Shown: positions 1 through 11,425 of the stretch, piece by piece
Position numbering within the stretch: position 1 is the stretch's first letter
Layout of the letters: every line of letters starts with the position of its first letter
NCBI GenBank assembly: GCA_037157565.1
Contig: JAZHRO010000013.1
Location: 81,275,501-81,339,500 of the forward strand
Length of the DNA stretch: 64,000 nucleotides
Source: Thalassia testudinum
Taxonomy: Eukaryota > Streptophyta > Magnoliopsida > Alismatales > Hydrocharitaceae
Direction of reading: 5' to 3'
Program-made: the position numbers and the translations under genes
The notes under the pieces: generated by a model
The model's database searches: none
Told to the model about the DNA's origin: nothing
What the model saw: the letters and a program-made list of their open reading frames with translations, nothing else

Positions 1-530
1 CAGGGAGCTGACCGGGTTGTCATAAAATTTAGGTGATATTCTATTTACTCCGCCCTTTTCATGTCTTTTACAATGAGGACATTGCATCATTTAGGCATGG
101 GGGGTGGATACTTAATCCTGAAATGATTTCATTAGCTCTATAGAATTTCTTTTATTTTCTTTAAAAAAAAGAATTTGAAAATTCAAAAAGACAAAAAAAG
201 AGTGAAAAAAAATAGAATTAGGAGAAGAGAACTTAGGCTTTTAGGCATTATTAACTTTAGGAAATGATACGAGAGAACCTAAACACTTAGACTCTTTAGG
301 TCTTCTGGCTTAATTAGCCCGAGTGTCCACTTGAATGTGGATTTAGACTCGAGTCCTCACCAAGTAACTCTACTTTAATTGGTCAATAAATTAGGGTGAT
401 AAGTATACGACTTATCAATCTACCCTCAGATTTGTAGGGACTTTAAGCGTAAGCATCTACATACTGTTTGCACTGACTCACTTTTCGGTGGTTTCTTCGA
501 AAATTGGGTAGCTAATGAACTATCTAGTGT

Positions 531-782
531 GGTATGGCTGGTAAGTTGTCATGGGTAACAACCCATTGGTCGGTTGTCCAGAGCCTAGCCATAAGACCAT
601 TTCATCATATTGCCTTTAGGTAAATCTTAGATTAAGGAAACCACCTACTTAGAAAAAAATAGAAAAAATAGAAAAAAGAGAAAATAAATAAATAAACAAA
701 TAAAACCACACTTCACCACACGAGTATGGCTGGAAAGTTGCCGTGGGTAACAACCCATTGGCCGGTTGTCCGGAGCCTAGCT
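531..782 (+). repeat. Duplicated stem-loop module in element A
   Basis: Two copies of a roughly 60-bp module (531-594 and 724-782) each read TATGGCTGG, then GGGTAACAACCCATTGG, then CGGTTGTCC and GAGCCTAGC. ACAACC and GGTTGT flank an 8-base spacer and can pair as a 6-bp stem. Degenerate pairs occur at 16630-16691 and 16848-16910 in B, and inverted at 23485-23546 and 23706-23768 in C. Conservation in noncoding DNA suggests a cis signal, but this is inference. Confidence 0.6.
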
Positions 783-1300
783 CACAAAAATGCACAATAA
801 TTCCCAAAACACTTAGGGAAGAAGCGGGGAAGTAGAATAAACCGGGGAGATATATGCTGGGTTTGCCCTTGTGTTGACCCCATAAATAAAAGTAGGGAGA
901 AAGCTACCGTTCGAAAAGATAAACCTCTAGGCAAAGTCACCTAGGGTTGTAGAAACCTGAAGTCCGTTTTAATGGCCGCCTAGTGAGTCTTTCACCCTTT
1001 TCACTAGATGCTTAACACTTAGAGTCCTTTTCGAGTCTTGGGCGGGTTGGGTAGTCATAAAAGGTTATCCTGAAACACTCAAACTCCAAAAGTCCAAAAA
1101 ATTAGAAAAGAAGAAAAAAAATGTATCTTCCCATTTCAAATAAGGCGAGAACTTGGGCGGTCTGAATTCTGGCAGACACCTAGGTACTATTGAGCTTTCG
1201 TAGTTTAGGACCTTAGTTGAAATTTTCTATTGTTAATAAACAACTAAGGCCTAAGTGATCGAGTCCTAATCCTATTTTCATACATAGCATGTAGTTTAAT

Positions 1301-1336
1301 TTTGCTAGAGACTAGAAAAAGATAGGCATGTGGGTA
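1301..1336 (+). promoter_or_regulatory. PPT with upstream hairpin, element A
   Basis: The sequence tttgctagagactag forms a short imperfect hairpin. It is followed by the polypurine-like tract aggcatgtgggta, which directly abuts the TG of the 3' LTR at 1337. The PPT would prime plus-strand DNA synthesis. The hairpin recurs at the same place in B, C, F and H. Confidence 0.7.
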
Positions 1337-3254
1337 TGATGTAGACACATTTAATTAGGTTAAAATGCCTATTCATGCATGTTCCTAGGCTTAGATTTGC
1401 ATTTCATATTATAAATTTTGCATATCATGAATCATCTTGCATTTAGAGTAGTTGTGTATATTTTAGGTTAATTACGTTCTTTTTAGGGTCAGGAGGGAAG
1501 GAGATTTATTTCAGGGCCTTGGATTGATGATCTGATCATACGGATCTGATCAGGACGACGATCGCGGTCTAACTCCTCCGAGATCGTCTAGATCGGAGTC
1601 CTGTAGTACCTTATGTGGGTCGAGGAAGGTCAACAGCGAGGAGGGCAATGTGACATCCTTATGGGCCTCGAATGAAAAATCTGATCGTACAGATGGATCC
1701 GAAGCAACGATCGCAGTCCGATAGCATGGAAATCAAATTGACCCGAGCACTGTGGCACCCTCTGCAATAGAAAGAAAATGAATGGTCATGATAGCGCCAT
1801 GTGGCACCATGATAGCCGCCCAAACCCACCCAAGCCTCACTGCTCCATCTCGCAGGCATGTCATCATGTGATCCTAGCTGTTGGATCATAATCCAATGGT
1901 TGAGAATCACCTCAACATGCCACTCTACTCCAGAGAGGAATGCAGGGATGAAATACCAACCATTAGATCGAGATCCAATGGTCAAGAGAGGGTGCACACA
2001 GTTTCATCTTCTCGACAATCCACGTCGGTAGCATGTTGGGTATCTCCCTTGCCCGCGACGTAAGGACCACCGTTCGAATCCCACCGCGACACCTGATCTT
2101 GTGTAGCGCTGTCACAATCGAATTGTGTTCGTTCGATAATCATCAAGCGGTGGAAAGTACGGCAATGTGGCGAGATCAGATTCGCTTCATGTGCGCACAC
2201 GCTAGATCACACAATAACTCACACTCGATCACACGTGCGTGATCCACGGCACTGGTCCTCGAGCAATCTCAGCCTCTCATCGCCCATCCAACGGTCACGA
2301 TCCTCTTACCACGCCCGTTCAAACCTTAAGCGCACGCTCAGTACGATTTCAAGCGCGAGCTTCACGCAAACATTAGCCATCATATTTAGATCGAATGATC
2401 CTCAACGCTCCAACCTCACAGCAGCTGTGCGTGTGGAGGGTGCGAATGCGCGAGTGCTAACCATCCCTTTAGTGACATCCAAGGCATATCTTCAGTGACG
2501 CATTTGATGTCGCTATAGCCCATGGATAGATTTCTTCCTCTTCCCTTCACTATAAAAGGACCCCTACACCTCCCCTTCCTCTTCATCTCTTCCTTTCTTC
2601 CTCTCACCACCTCCAAGGCTCTAGAGAGAGCTTGTCCCAAGCACGGGATGCTCCTGTAGAGTAGAAAACCAAATATTTTTTCCACCTCTCATCCCCATTC
2701 ATGGAGCATCCCGTGGCCGTCCTCTCACTGCCCTTTAGGAAGAAGATCCTCGCCGCGATGCCGTCCTGCCCCGCCCTCCATCCTCCGGCTCCGTCCTCAT
2801 TCATCCCGCTCCTCACCACCTTCCTCCAGGCGATGTCAGAGCGAGTCATCCTTCGAGTGACCGTCGAGGGGGATTCTCTCACCTCTTTGTATCTTTATTG
2901 CTTTAGTAGTGTAATCTTTCCTGCTTTCTTAGTTGTAGCAAACGTTTGATTAAGAAATATATGTGATTCTCTCTCTCTCTCTCATATTTTGCAAGTAGAT
3001 TAGTTAGATAAGCAATTGTCGATCTGATCTCTTGATTTCTAAAAAATATACCAAAAAAATTAGAAAAGACAAAAATGACAAAAACAAATAAAAGCGAAAT
3101 GTAGATTTCATAAAACTAAACGTTCGCCTCCCCGTGTTCGACTTGGGACTCACTTAGAGTTTTGCTTATAAATTTTATTTGATAGACGCATTTTAAGAGC
3201 TATGACGACAAGTCCTCCAAACCCTAATTTTAATTCACGGAACATGCCTCATCA
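1337..3254 (+). mobile_element. 3' LTR of gypsy element A
   Basis: The LTR starts with TGATGTAGAC directly after the PPT and ends ...CATCA at 3254, homologous to the LTR ends of element C (inverted at 21359 and 27285). It carries a TATA box at 2551-2558, a CT microsatellite near 2971-2985, and a U5 end with the gypsy-typical text cctccccgtgttcgacttggg (3127-3147). The 5' LTR is outside the window, so the target duplication cannot be tested; the 3' flank is ggcac. Short ORFs inside it (1659-2949) are not conserved and are ignored. The family is shared with C and more distantly with B. Confidence 0.85.
2551..2558 (+). promoter_or_regulatory. TATA box of LTR A
   Basis: TATAAAAG, preceded by a C-rich stretch, matches the position of TATAAAA at 12549 and 18482 in the LTRs of B. 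It is the likely core promoter driving element transcription. No initiation site was mapped. Confidence 0.6.
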
Positions 3255-3717
3255 GGCACCATCTTTGTCGTCCATCTTCACATGCTTATTGGTGGTGCCA
3301 CGGAAGTTATATTAGATCGATTTTCGCACGATTAGACTGCGATTGTTGATCCGAACCCATCCGTGGTGTAGGATTTGTCATCTGAGGTATGGATTTACAC
3401 CATCTTGGCCCCTTGACCTCTACTCTTTCTCAAACTGCATCTGATGCTATGAAAGTCTAATTAGGGCAATCTTGGAGTCGTTGAACACCAATTGTTGCCC
3501 TAATCAGATCCGTACGATTGGAACTTTAATCCGAGGCCCCGATTAAATATTGCCCTATTACCTGACCACAAAAAGAGAAAATTAGCCTAAACTTTATACA
3601 ATCTAACCTGAATGCTAGATGATGTATATTATGCACTATTTATAATGCATGATGCAACTATATGTCTAAAAACATGCAAAAATAGATGGTTTATGTGATA
3701 TAAAGGTGTTTACATCA
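3255..3717 (-). mobile_element. Truncated B-family LTR (J), inverted
   Basis: Read on the minus strand from 3717, this starts TGATGTAAACACC. It parallels the first part of B's LTR (11531 onward), including text equivalent to ggggcctcggat, gttcaacgactccaagat and aagatggtgt. It stops abruptly at the right end of element A, so A apparently inserted into it and the rest lies left of the window. Confidence 0.8.
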
Positions 3718-5185
3718 CTCTCCGTCTCTTTCATCCAGTTAAAGTAGGTTATTTAGGTATCTGTTAGTTCTCTAGGTCCTTTCCTATATTCAAAACCTAA
3801 AACCAACCCCTCAACTTCACCACCATCCACCTTCATCTCCACCTCCAACTGAACCTCCGGCGAGGTCCACCACACGCTTCACACCTGCAAGAGCCTCGCC
3901 AACACTCCCAAAACCTCCACCATTCCACCATGACCAAAACCCCTCTCCTATTTTGCTGATTCAATCGCTCACACCACCCACCAAACAACCCATCATCTAT
4001 CCGCCATTATTGACCTCGCTTGACCACCACACATCGCCATCCACCACGAAACAACCGCTACTACACTCACAAGCACCCGACGACCCTTATGAACTATTTT
4101 AACATGGCTGAGAGGCTATGTTCATGATTTTCAGGGTTCGCCGCCGCTTCACTGTCGCTACCATTACCACCACCACGTTCTTCAAGTTTGAGGGAAAGCT
4201 TGCTCCAAGTGACACTCCAGGTAGCATGGAAGGCTCCCAGGCACATGCCCAGGTGGTCAATTGGAGGCCACATCACCTGCTGCTGCTCCAATTGAAGACA
4301 CATCCACATTGCAGGCGTACACAAGAAATAAGAGGGACTTTTGTCCCACATCAGTGGGAGATAAGCAACCACGCATGCATAAAAGTTTTTTGTCACTTGG
4401 GCTTATCGCCTAAAGAACATCGGGGTGAGGTCCTACTTTCCCGCTTACTCACAATTGGCCTAAGCTTTAACACTCCTCAGCTGCGACCCATGTCCGCAAC
4501 CCTAGACTCGGGCACGCGATCCATATACCCAATTAGCCTGGCTATCTGAGAGAGAAGGCAGAGGGAAAGAGAGCAGGGGAGGGGTGGGTTTCTCCCTCTG
4601 AAGTATATACCCTTGTGCTCTCTGAAGAAAGGAAGAGAAGAGTAAGAGGTTGAAGCTAAGGTAGAGAAGAGAAAAGAAGAGATCGTGCTTGAAGAAGAAG
4701 AGAGAAGAGGAAGCTAAAGGCAGAAGAGAAGAAGAAGAAGGAAGAAGTGCCAAAGCAGACGAGAAAGAAGAAAATCAGAGTGCTATAGCAGATGACATTT
4801 TTAAGTCGTCTAATTATCAAATCAGACATCGGATAACTGTTCCTTTATTTGAGATGATTGAATAATTGATATACATGTGCTTAGGCTAATAGTTGGTGAT
4901 CTAAATCACCATTATTTTATTCTAGGTATCATTTTATCCTCTTTAACTCTTAAAATACTTATATTATTCATGGAATATCTAATGTGACAGATTAGCATTT
5001 CATTGAATATCATTATTGTGCTTATTCCTATGCTCATTTATACTTTTAATTGAGATTAGCGTGTTAATTCCTACTTGCTCCCTATGTTTGACCTCAGACT
5101 TCCCTTTTAGATATTCGAGTTATAAATTGTATTTGTTGAGAGATTGATTGAGGATTTTTGCACTAAATTGATGATAACTTAATCA
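3718..5185 (+). mobile_element. Degenerate D-type LTR remnant (E)
   Basis: This block resembles the later part of the D-family LTR: a C-rich stretch at 3800-3960 (compare 62980-63110), cccatatacccaattagcct (4522-4545, compare 63636), then a GAAGAA-rich tract (4550-4790, compare 63720-64000). It closes with an AT-rich U5-like end containing ctccctatgtttgacctcaga and ...AATCA at 5185. It sits between gypsy LTR J and the gag C-terminus of F, so it most likely inserted into F's gag; J and A then inserted into it. ORFs at 4118-4549 are not conserved coding sequence. Confidence 0.6.
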
Positions 5186-5208
5186 TAGTCCTCTTTGGAT
5201 ACCTTTAA

Positions 5209-5790
5209 ACAGAGACTGGGAAGCTTCCCAGTTCATCTGATGAGAACCCTAAAGGGAAACGGATTGTCTTTAGGGAGCATGCCTAGGCAGTGACTATTTT
5301 AAGGAGTGGAAAAGAAATTTCCAAACTTGATGCCCCTATAGTCCCAGCTTCTGAAAACCCATTCACATTGGTTTTCGCCCCTACTGGAGAAGAGCTGCCT
5401 AACTCCCCTCCTCTTGAAATCACCTCACCGGAAGAGGTTGTTCCCATTCCACCCCTTACCCAACATGACAACCCTTCCACCTAGAGACTGAGAGTGCCCT
5501 TTCCAGAGCACTTGTCTGACTCTGGGTAGACTTCTGTTAGCTCATCTGGAGCTAAAGATAGGGCAGATGAAATCATGGAGACTTTCAAGCAAGTGCAGAT
5601 TAACCTGCCTTTGCTTGATGCTATCAGGTAGATTCCGTCCTATGACCACTTTTTAAAGGACCTATGCACGAAAAAGTAGCAATCAAGGAAATAGGTTCAA
5701 TCAAAAGTTGTCCTGCTTGATTCTGTTAGCTCAATTATACAACATGGGACACCCCTAAAACTTAAGGACCCAGAAGCCCCATACATCTCA
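5209..5790 (+). pseudogene. gag C-terminal / linker remnant of F
   Basis: In frame 1 the text runs GKLPSSSDENPKGK, then AVTILRSGK, then LEITSPEEVVPIPPLTQHD, matching the same linker in element H (34607-34990). This is the gag-to-protease linker of Athila-like elements. In-frame TAG codons occur at about 5284, 5482, 5527 and 5629 and at two points before 5700. At several of these H has glutamine codons, suggesting CAG to TAG change. The N-terminal gag is missing because remnant E lies directly upstream. Confidence 0.75.
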
Positions 5791-6366
5791 ATGGTCATTA
5801 CTGACTTACATATAGATGAGGCTTTGCTTGATCTGGGTGCGGGGGTAAATATCCTTTTAAGCTACGTATATGAACTTGGAGGAGGCAATTTGAAACCTAG
5901 TCCCGTAATCCTCCAAGTTGCAGACTGTTCACTGAAGACACCCCAGGGTCTACTGGAAGATGTCCTTGAGAGAGTGGAGGATTTCCTCTTCCCTATTTTG
6001 GACACAGATCCTACAAACAAACCAACCAAGACCACCATCATTTTGGGCCACCCCTTCCTTGCGACCTCGAGTGCTTCAATTAATTACAGTACTGGGGCAC
6101 TAAAAATGGGCTTTGGGAATAGGAAAATTCAGCTTACTGTGTTTGATGCTTATAAACAAATTAGATTTGAGGATTGTTCCAAAGTTGAGTTGGTAGATGA
6201 TCTGATTGAAGAGACAACTCTTGCAATTTTATGTGATGACCCCCTTCAGCATGTCATGCTAAATGAGCATTCCCATTTCTTGAAGGAATGTAAAGGGGAT
6301 GTACTAGAACTTGAGTTCTTGGAGTTTCTATTGAGTCTCTCTCCCCATCATACCTGCCTAAGGTAG
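5791..6366 (+). pseudogene. Retropepsin-like protease region of F
   Basis: The frame holds LLDLGAGVNIL at residues 12-22. This is the catalytic Asp region of the retropepsin family, with D-L-G in place of the classical D-S/T-G, as is common in Athila-like elements. It is followed by VILQVADCSLKTPQGLLEDV (flap side) and ILGHPFLATSSASIN (C-terminal fold). The enzyme would cut the gag-pol polyprotein. The fragment is open for 191 codons and then shifts frame before the RT. Upstream protease sequence continues leftward without a natural start, so the Met at 5791 is not the real start. Confidence 0.8.
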
Positions 6367-6380
6367 ATCTACTACCTGAG

Positions 6381-7219
6381 ATGGGGACATCTATTATGAA
6401 ACCATCAACCATCCAAGCCCTCGACCTTGAATTGAAACCCCTCCCGGACACTCTCAAGTATGTATTCCTTAGGCCAAATGATATGCTCCCTGTAATCATC
6501 TCATCTGCTTTATCTGAGTTGCAAGAGGGAGCCTTGCTAGAATGCTTATCAAGGCACAAGGAAGCCATAGCTTGGACAATCGCTGATATTAAGGGTATAG
6601 ACTCTACACTCTGCATGCATCACATTTATACTGATGATTCCATCAAACCATTTCGAGACATGCAGAGATGTCTTAACCCCAACATGAGCGAGGTGGCTAA
6701 AAAGGAGATTCTGAAGTGGTTGGACGCTGGGATCATATATCCCATCACGAATAGCAAATGGGTTAGTCCAATCTCCATGTGGTGCTTAAGAAGGTAGGCT
6801 TTACAGTAGAAACCAATGACCAAGGAGAACAAGTGATGACTAGACCCTCAATTGGCTGGAGGGTCTACATAGACCACTGCAAACTGAATGCCACTACCCA
6901 GAAGGATCACTTTCCCTTGCCCTTTGTTGATCAAATCCAAGTGAAATTGGCAAGGAATAAGTATTTCTACTTTTTGGATGATTATTCTGGGTATAACCAG
7001 GTTGCAGTCTTCCCTGACGACCAAGATAAGACAACTTTTACTAGTCCCTACGACACTTTTACATTTAGGTGCATGCCATTTGGATTATGTAATGCACTGG
7101 CAACCTTCCAGTGGTGTATGATGTCCATTTTCTCGGACATGATTGACAAGCGTGTCGAGGTTTTTATGGATGACTCTCCATTTATAGCTTGTCTTTTGAC
7201 TAGTGTCTCCTACATTTAG
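6381..7219 (+). pseudogene. Reverse transcriptase, N-terminal and palm, of F
   Basis: Two overlapping frames (6381-6797 and 6779-7219) together show the Athila-type RT. The first has MHHIYTDDSIKPF, LNPNMSEVAKKEILKWLDAG and IIYPITNSKWVSPI; the second has FYFLDDYSGYNQ, PFGLCNALATFQ and FMDD (about 7167-7178), the catalytic YxDD box. The break at about 6790 is a frameshift at the W-C/V-P-K-K region. Just after FMDD the reading goes out of frame again, where element H continues with a normal FMDDFS box. The gene is dead. Confidence 0.85.
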
Positions 7220-7281
7220 AGAATGTGATGAAGAGATGTAAGGAGACTGGTTTAGTCCTTAGCTAGGAGAAGATTCTTTTC

Positions 7282-8097
7282 ATGGTGCAAAAAGGCATTG
7301 TACTTGGGCATGTTGTGTTTGAGAAGGGCTTAGAAATAGATAAAGCCAAGGTTGATTCTATTTCCAAACTCCCATTGCCCACCAATGTCAAACAGATTAG
7401 ATCCTTTCTAGGTCATGCTGGTTTTTATAGGCACTTTATTAAGAATTTCAGTCAACTTTCTAGGCCACTTTATGACCTACTAGCAAAGGAATCCTCCTTT
7501 GATTTTGATGCAAAGTGTACCGAGGCCTTTCACACTTTGAAGGAGGCCTTGAATTCTACTCCTATTCTCCGAGCTTCGAATTGGACACTCCCATTTGAGC
7601 TGATGTGCGATGCTTCGGATTACACCCTGGGAGTAGTTCTTGGACAAAGGGTTGAGGGAAGGCCTCATGTGCTAAACTATGCTAGCCGGACCTTAACTGA
7701 TGCACAACAAAACTACACTATGGTAGAAAAAGAATTACTCGCTGTAGTATTTGCTTTGGAGAAGTTTAGGCCTTATCTTCATGGGTATAAGGTGGTCATT
7801 TTTACTGATCATGTGGCAGTGAAACATCTCATTACCAAGAAGGATTCTAAGCTACGACTTACTAGGTGGATCCTACTCCTTCAAGAGTTTGACTTAGAGA
7901 TTCATGAGAAGAAAGGAGTGGAAAATGTAGTGGCTGACCACCTGTCTCGCCTCCCACTTGATGACTCTCCATCTGGAGACATCCGCGAGACCTTTCCTGA
8001 TGAAATCCTTATGGTAGTAACACCGAATTCACCCTGGTATGCTGATACCGTCAATTACTTGGTCACTGGAGAGACTCTTGGATCTTGGGATGAGTAG
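7282..8097 (+). pseudogene. RT thumb and RNase H of F
   Basis: The frame is open for 271 codons. It begins [18 protein letters not shown] and includes [19 protein letters not shown] (RT connection), [17 protein letters not shown] (RNase H first Asp) and ENYASRTL-like text. It continues with [18 protein letters not shown] and [12 protein letters not shown] (RNase H-like fold of Ty3 elements), ending with [12 protein letters not shown]. It is collinear with 32091-33131 of H. It ends in TAG before the integrase zinc finger. Confidence 0.85.
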
Positions 8098-9317
8098 AAA
8101 AGGAAGAGATTCATTTCCCAAGCTAGATACTTCCATTGGGAAGAGCTAGAATTATTTAGAATTGGATAAGACCAAGTACTGAGATGATGCGTGCCTGAAG
8201 AGGAGCAACAAAGTGTCTTGAGATTTTGTCATGAACTTCACTATGGAGGACACTTTGGTGCTAAGAAAATAGCTTTTAAGGTTCTCCTGTCCGATTTTTG
8301 GTGACCTACTTTATTTAAGGGTTCTCATAACTTTGTTAAGGCCTATAGTAGATGTCAATGGATTGGAACGATTGGGAAGTTGAATGAGATGCCCCAACAC
8401 CCCATCCAACCTGTGGAAATTTTTGATGTATAGGGGATAGACTTCATGGGTCCCTTCCCTTCGTCCCATAGATATGAGTATATCTTGGTGGAAATTGATT
8501 ATGTCTCTGAATAGATAGAGGTCATTCTTACGCGCATAAATGACCACTCCATGGTCTTAAAATTTGTGAAGGCCAATATTATATCTCGCTTCGGCTACCC
8601 TAAGACGATTATAAGTGATGGGGGACCTCATTTCTGGAACCACCACTTCAATGGGCTACTCAAGAATTCTGGAGTAACTCACAAGATCGCTACCTCTTAC
8701 CATCCTTAGACAAGTGGCCAAGTTGAATGTCAAATTGGGAGATCAAGAATATTTTGGAAAAGACTGGTAGGCCAGATAGGAAGGATTGGTCCCAAAAGCT
8801 GGATGATGCTTTATGGGCTTATTGGATAGCCTACAAAACCCCTTTGGGTATGTCTCCCTTTAGAATAGTGTACGAGAAAGTGTGCCATTTACCCATTGAG
8901 CTTGAACATGGGGCACTCTAGGCTGTTCAGAGTGTCAACATGGATTTAGAGAAAGCAGGTAAGGCACGATTACTAGAGTTAACTGAGCTTGAGGAGTTGA
9001 GGAGTGTTACTTATGACACCTCCCAAGCTTATAAACAAAGAACTAAGGTCTTGCATGATACGTATATCTTTAGAAAGACCTTTGAGCCCAACCAACAAGT
9101 CTGGCTTTTTAATTCCAGACCTAAGATCTTTCGAGGGAAATTGAAATCTTGTTGGGATGGGCCATACATAATCACCAAAGTGTTTCCTCATGGGGCTATG
9201 GAGATCAAGAGCCCTTCCTCTTCAACAACGCCCTTTATCGTCAATAGCCAACGGTTAAAACTATATGTTACTTTGGATGGCCATTTGGTTGACGAGGTCA
9301 CTCTTGAGGAGCCTTAG
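8098..9317 (+). pseudogene. Integrase remnant of F
   Basis: The zinc-binding part is visible as FCHELHYGGHFGAKK near 8227 and CQW near 8355. The DDE core shows GIDFMGPF near 8440 (first Asp) and IISDGGPHF near 8609 (second Asp). Then HP-stop-TSGQVE near 8700 runs into a frameshift before the catalytic-Glu helix. The C-terminal part (8727-9317, two pieces) includes [28 protein letters not shown] and KSCWDGPYIITKVFPHGA. It ends LEEP then TAG at 9315-9317, the same pol end as H. At least seven stops, many TAG where H has Gln or Trp codons, make it non-functional. Confidence 0.85.
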
Positions 9318-10634
9318 CTCCTTTCATTCTCTACCTCAGGTAACATCTTCCCTTGGCTATTTTACTTCTAATGAGGACATTTTTCTAAGACCAGGCATGG
9401 GGGGATAAGACCGGAGGCATCGATCTGTTTATAGCATGTATACATATTGCATTCATGCATTCATATTGCATTAAAAAAAAATGTTTTAATTTGTTGAGCT
9501 TAATTGGTTGGTCCTAACAATCTCTGTAGATGAGTTACCTAAAGTTCTGTGCTGGAATGAATGATAAGATAAGACCATAAATGTCTTGCTTCAGGAGATA
9601 AGGAAGAGATATTAGTCTTAGACCCTTAGGGCTAGGTTGGCTTAAAAATCTAAGTATTTGTTAAGATATGGATTTAGTCTCAGGCAATTGAAGTACTTGA
9701 GAAGCTGATGTATTAAGTAAAGGGCTTAAGAAGTATAGAACTTCTCTATTTATTCCTTAGTTTGGGGATCCTTGAAATCAAAGGGTCTTTTCACATACAC
9801 GAACTTAAAACTGGGGCAACCATGTGAGTGTTTACCGTGGGTTTTGTCAGAACCGAGGTTGGGCACTCTAAATTAATGCACCTTAACTTATATTCAAACT
9901 TAATAGAGATCCCTGTGGGGTATGGTTGTCATGTCACATGTAGTAACCCTTGGGCGTGGAATGTCCAGAGCCCAACCTTGCACCCCAAGTCTTCCTAGGT
10001 TTTACTTAGGTGAAGCATTTAGAAAGGACGAAGGAGAGCCACTCACCAGAAAAAGAAAAAAGAAAAAAATGAAATGGAGAATAAAAAATGAGGAGGGAAA
10101 TAACACCTTGTTTAGCATAGGTGTCATTGAGAATAAAAAGTACCTTGTTATACATGGGTACCAGATTTTTAAAAAAAATAGAGAAATAGCTGGGGAGATA
10201 TACACTGGGTTCTCCCTTGTGTTGACCTCGAAAAAAAAAAGTGAGGAGAAAGTTGCCAAGTCTAAGTATGGTTAAACATAAGTAGGTCTAGGTAGGTGAA
10301 GGGCAAGTTCGGTCCTAGGAACGTATGGGAAGGACAAGTGTGGATGCCCATTAATCAAACTATACACCGAGCACTGGCACTTCAACCTTTGGGATTTACA
10401 AACTCTAGGATAAATCTAGAAGTTTAAGAAACTATTGCCTAAGACCCAAAACTGAAGCAAATCAAGTCTGAATTTTGACTAGAACTTGGATACCTTAAGG
10501 TCTACGGTTAGTATTTCAACAAATCTCTAGAGGTGAGATATAATAAGGCATCTTGATGGTTAATTCTAGCTTAGAACTTAGGAATTCTTCATAGATGTTG
10601 CTAGGGACTAGCAAAAACTAGGCATGGGGGCATT
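9318..10634 (+). mobile_element. 3' noncoding region of F, with internal PPT-like block
   Basis: No gene is seen in this stretch. It starts with aatgaggacat and aggcatgggggg (9370-9402), the same post-pol block found in A, B, C, D and H. A degenerate version of the TATGG..GGGTAAC module lies at about 9815-9985. The GGGGAGATATACACTGGG block follows at 10191-10258, and the PPT at 10621-10634. An ORF at 9922-10275 crosses A-rich tracts and is not conserved. Confidence 0.75.
10600..10634 (+). promoter_or_regulatory. PPT with perfect hairpin, element F
   Basis: The text ttgctag gga ctagcaa is a perfect 7-bp stem with a 3-nt loop. It is followed by aaactaggcatgggggcatt, the tract that abuts the LTR at 10635. 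The same arrangement stands in B, C and H. Confidence 0.75.
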
Positions 10635-11425
10635 TGATGAGCCCATATTTGTGGGCTATTTAGGCATTTCAATGCCTAAACATTAAGTTATCTGTAACAT
10701 TTATTTATCATGCATTAGGACGTAAATTGATTAGTTTATATTTTTGACTTGATTGCATAATTCATGCATTGCATTCATAATTAAATGCATTTAGAATTGA
10801 CTTAGAATGGCACACATTTGATTAGTTAACCAATTAAGTGCATTACATGTATTGTTTTGGATTTAACATAGAAGTTAAGAGTTTGCGCATAAATAACCCA
10901 TCATTTCGTTTTATTATTTTATTTGCTTTCTTCTCCAACGGATGCATGCAGGAGTCACACCCATCGAAGAGCATCATGGAAGAGGCGATGGAAGTGGATC
11001 TCTATCGCCCACATTCTTCGTCGCTTCATCACTTCCCCTCAACCAACGCAAGTTATTTCCTTGTAATATAAAATAAACCTTCGACGACAGAGCCAAGTAG
11101 GCCATTGTCTTCATCCCAACACTGTATAGTGCTTGAAGCTCCTCCTGCTCTACCATTGTGGGCCTCGACCACGCAAAGCTTTGCCACCATGGGAGTGTGC
11201 GGTGACAGGCCACACCGCCATCCATAGAGCCTTGCGACCCCCATCACTGTGCAGCCTTCATCACCTATCTCCTATTTCCTTTTCAATTACCACCTTTCCC
11301 TATTCATCTTCTTTTCCCCCATCCATGAACCCAACACCACTACACATGCCCATCACCTTCCAATATCTCAATCCATCATCGTGAACCAAACATCACCAGA
11401 TGCTTACACCACTACACATGCCCAT
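10635..11425 (+). mobile_element. 3' LTR of F, truncated
   Basis: The LTR begins TGATGAGCCCATATTTGTGG directly after the PPT. It has the same layout as the LTR of H (inverted, starting at 29229): a short palindromic start, an AT-rich U3 and a C-rich later part. It is interrupted at about 11425, where LTR fragment G starts. No convincing TATA box is seen. Confidence 0.75.

Larger units (their letters stand above)
1..1336 (+). mobile_element. Gypsy element A, 3' noncoding internal region
   Basis: This is the last internal part of an LTR retrotransposon whose 5' half lies left of the window. It starts just before the block reading caatgaggacattgca followed by aggcatgggggg (71-104), which comes right after the ORF in related elements. 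A purine-rich A/G tract follows (640-695), then a duplicated TATGGCTGG module (531-594 and 724-782), a conserved GGGGAGATATA block (841-908), and a PPT at 1324-1336 abutting the LTR. The order and spacing match 16196-17476 of element B and, inverted, 22922-24228 of element C. No coding potential is seen. Confident as element interior; function of the modules is unknown. Confidence 0.85.
5186..11425 (+). mobile_element. Athila-like Ty3/Gypsy element F, 5'-truncated
   Basis: The remnant carries gag C-terminus, protease, reverse transcriptase, RNase H and integrase in the gypsy order, then 3' noncoding DNA, a PPT and a 3' LTR that is cut off by insertion G. Residues track those of element H closely, so the two are one family. 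It lacks the 5' LTR, PBS and gag N-terminus, and pol carries several frameshifts and many TAG/TGA stops. No env-like ORF lies between the pol stop (9317) and the PPT. It is dead as an autonomous element. Confidence 0.85.

Noticed and set aside
9922..10275. 117-codon ORF rich in Lys
   Set aside because: It spans A-rich tracts and conserved noncoding blocks of F; no counterpart in the same place in H.
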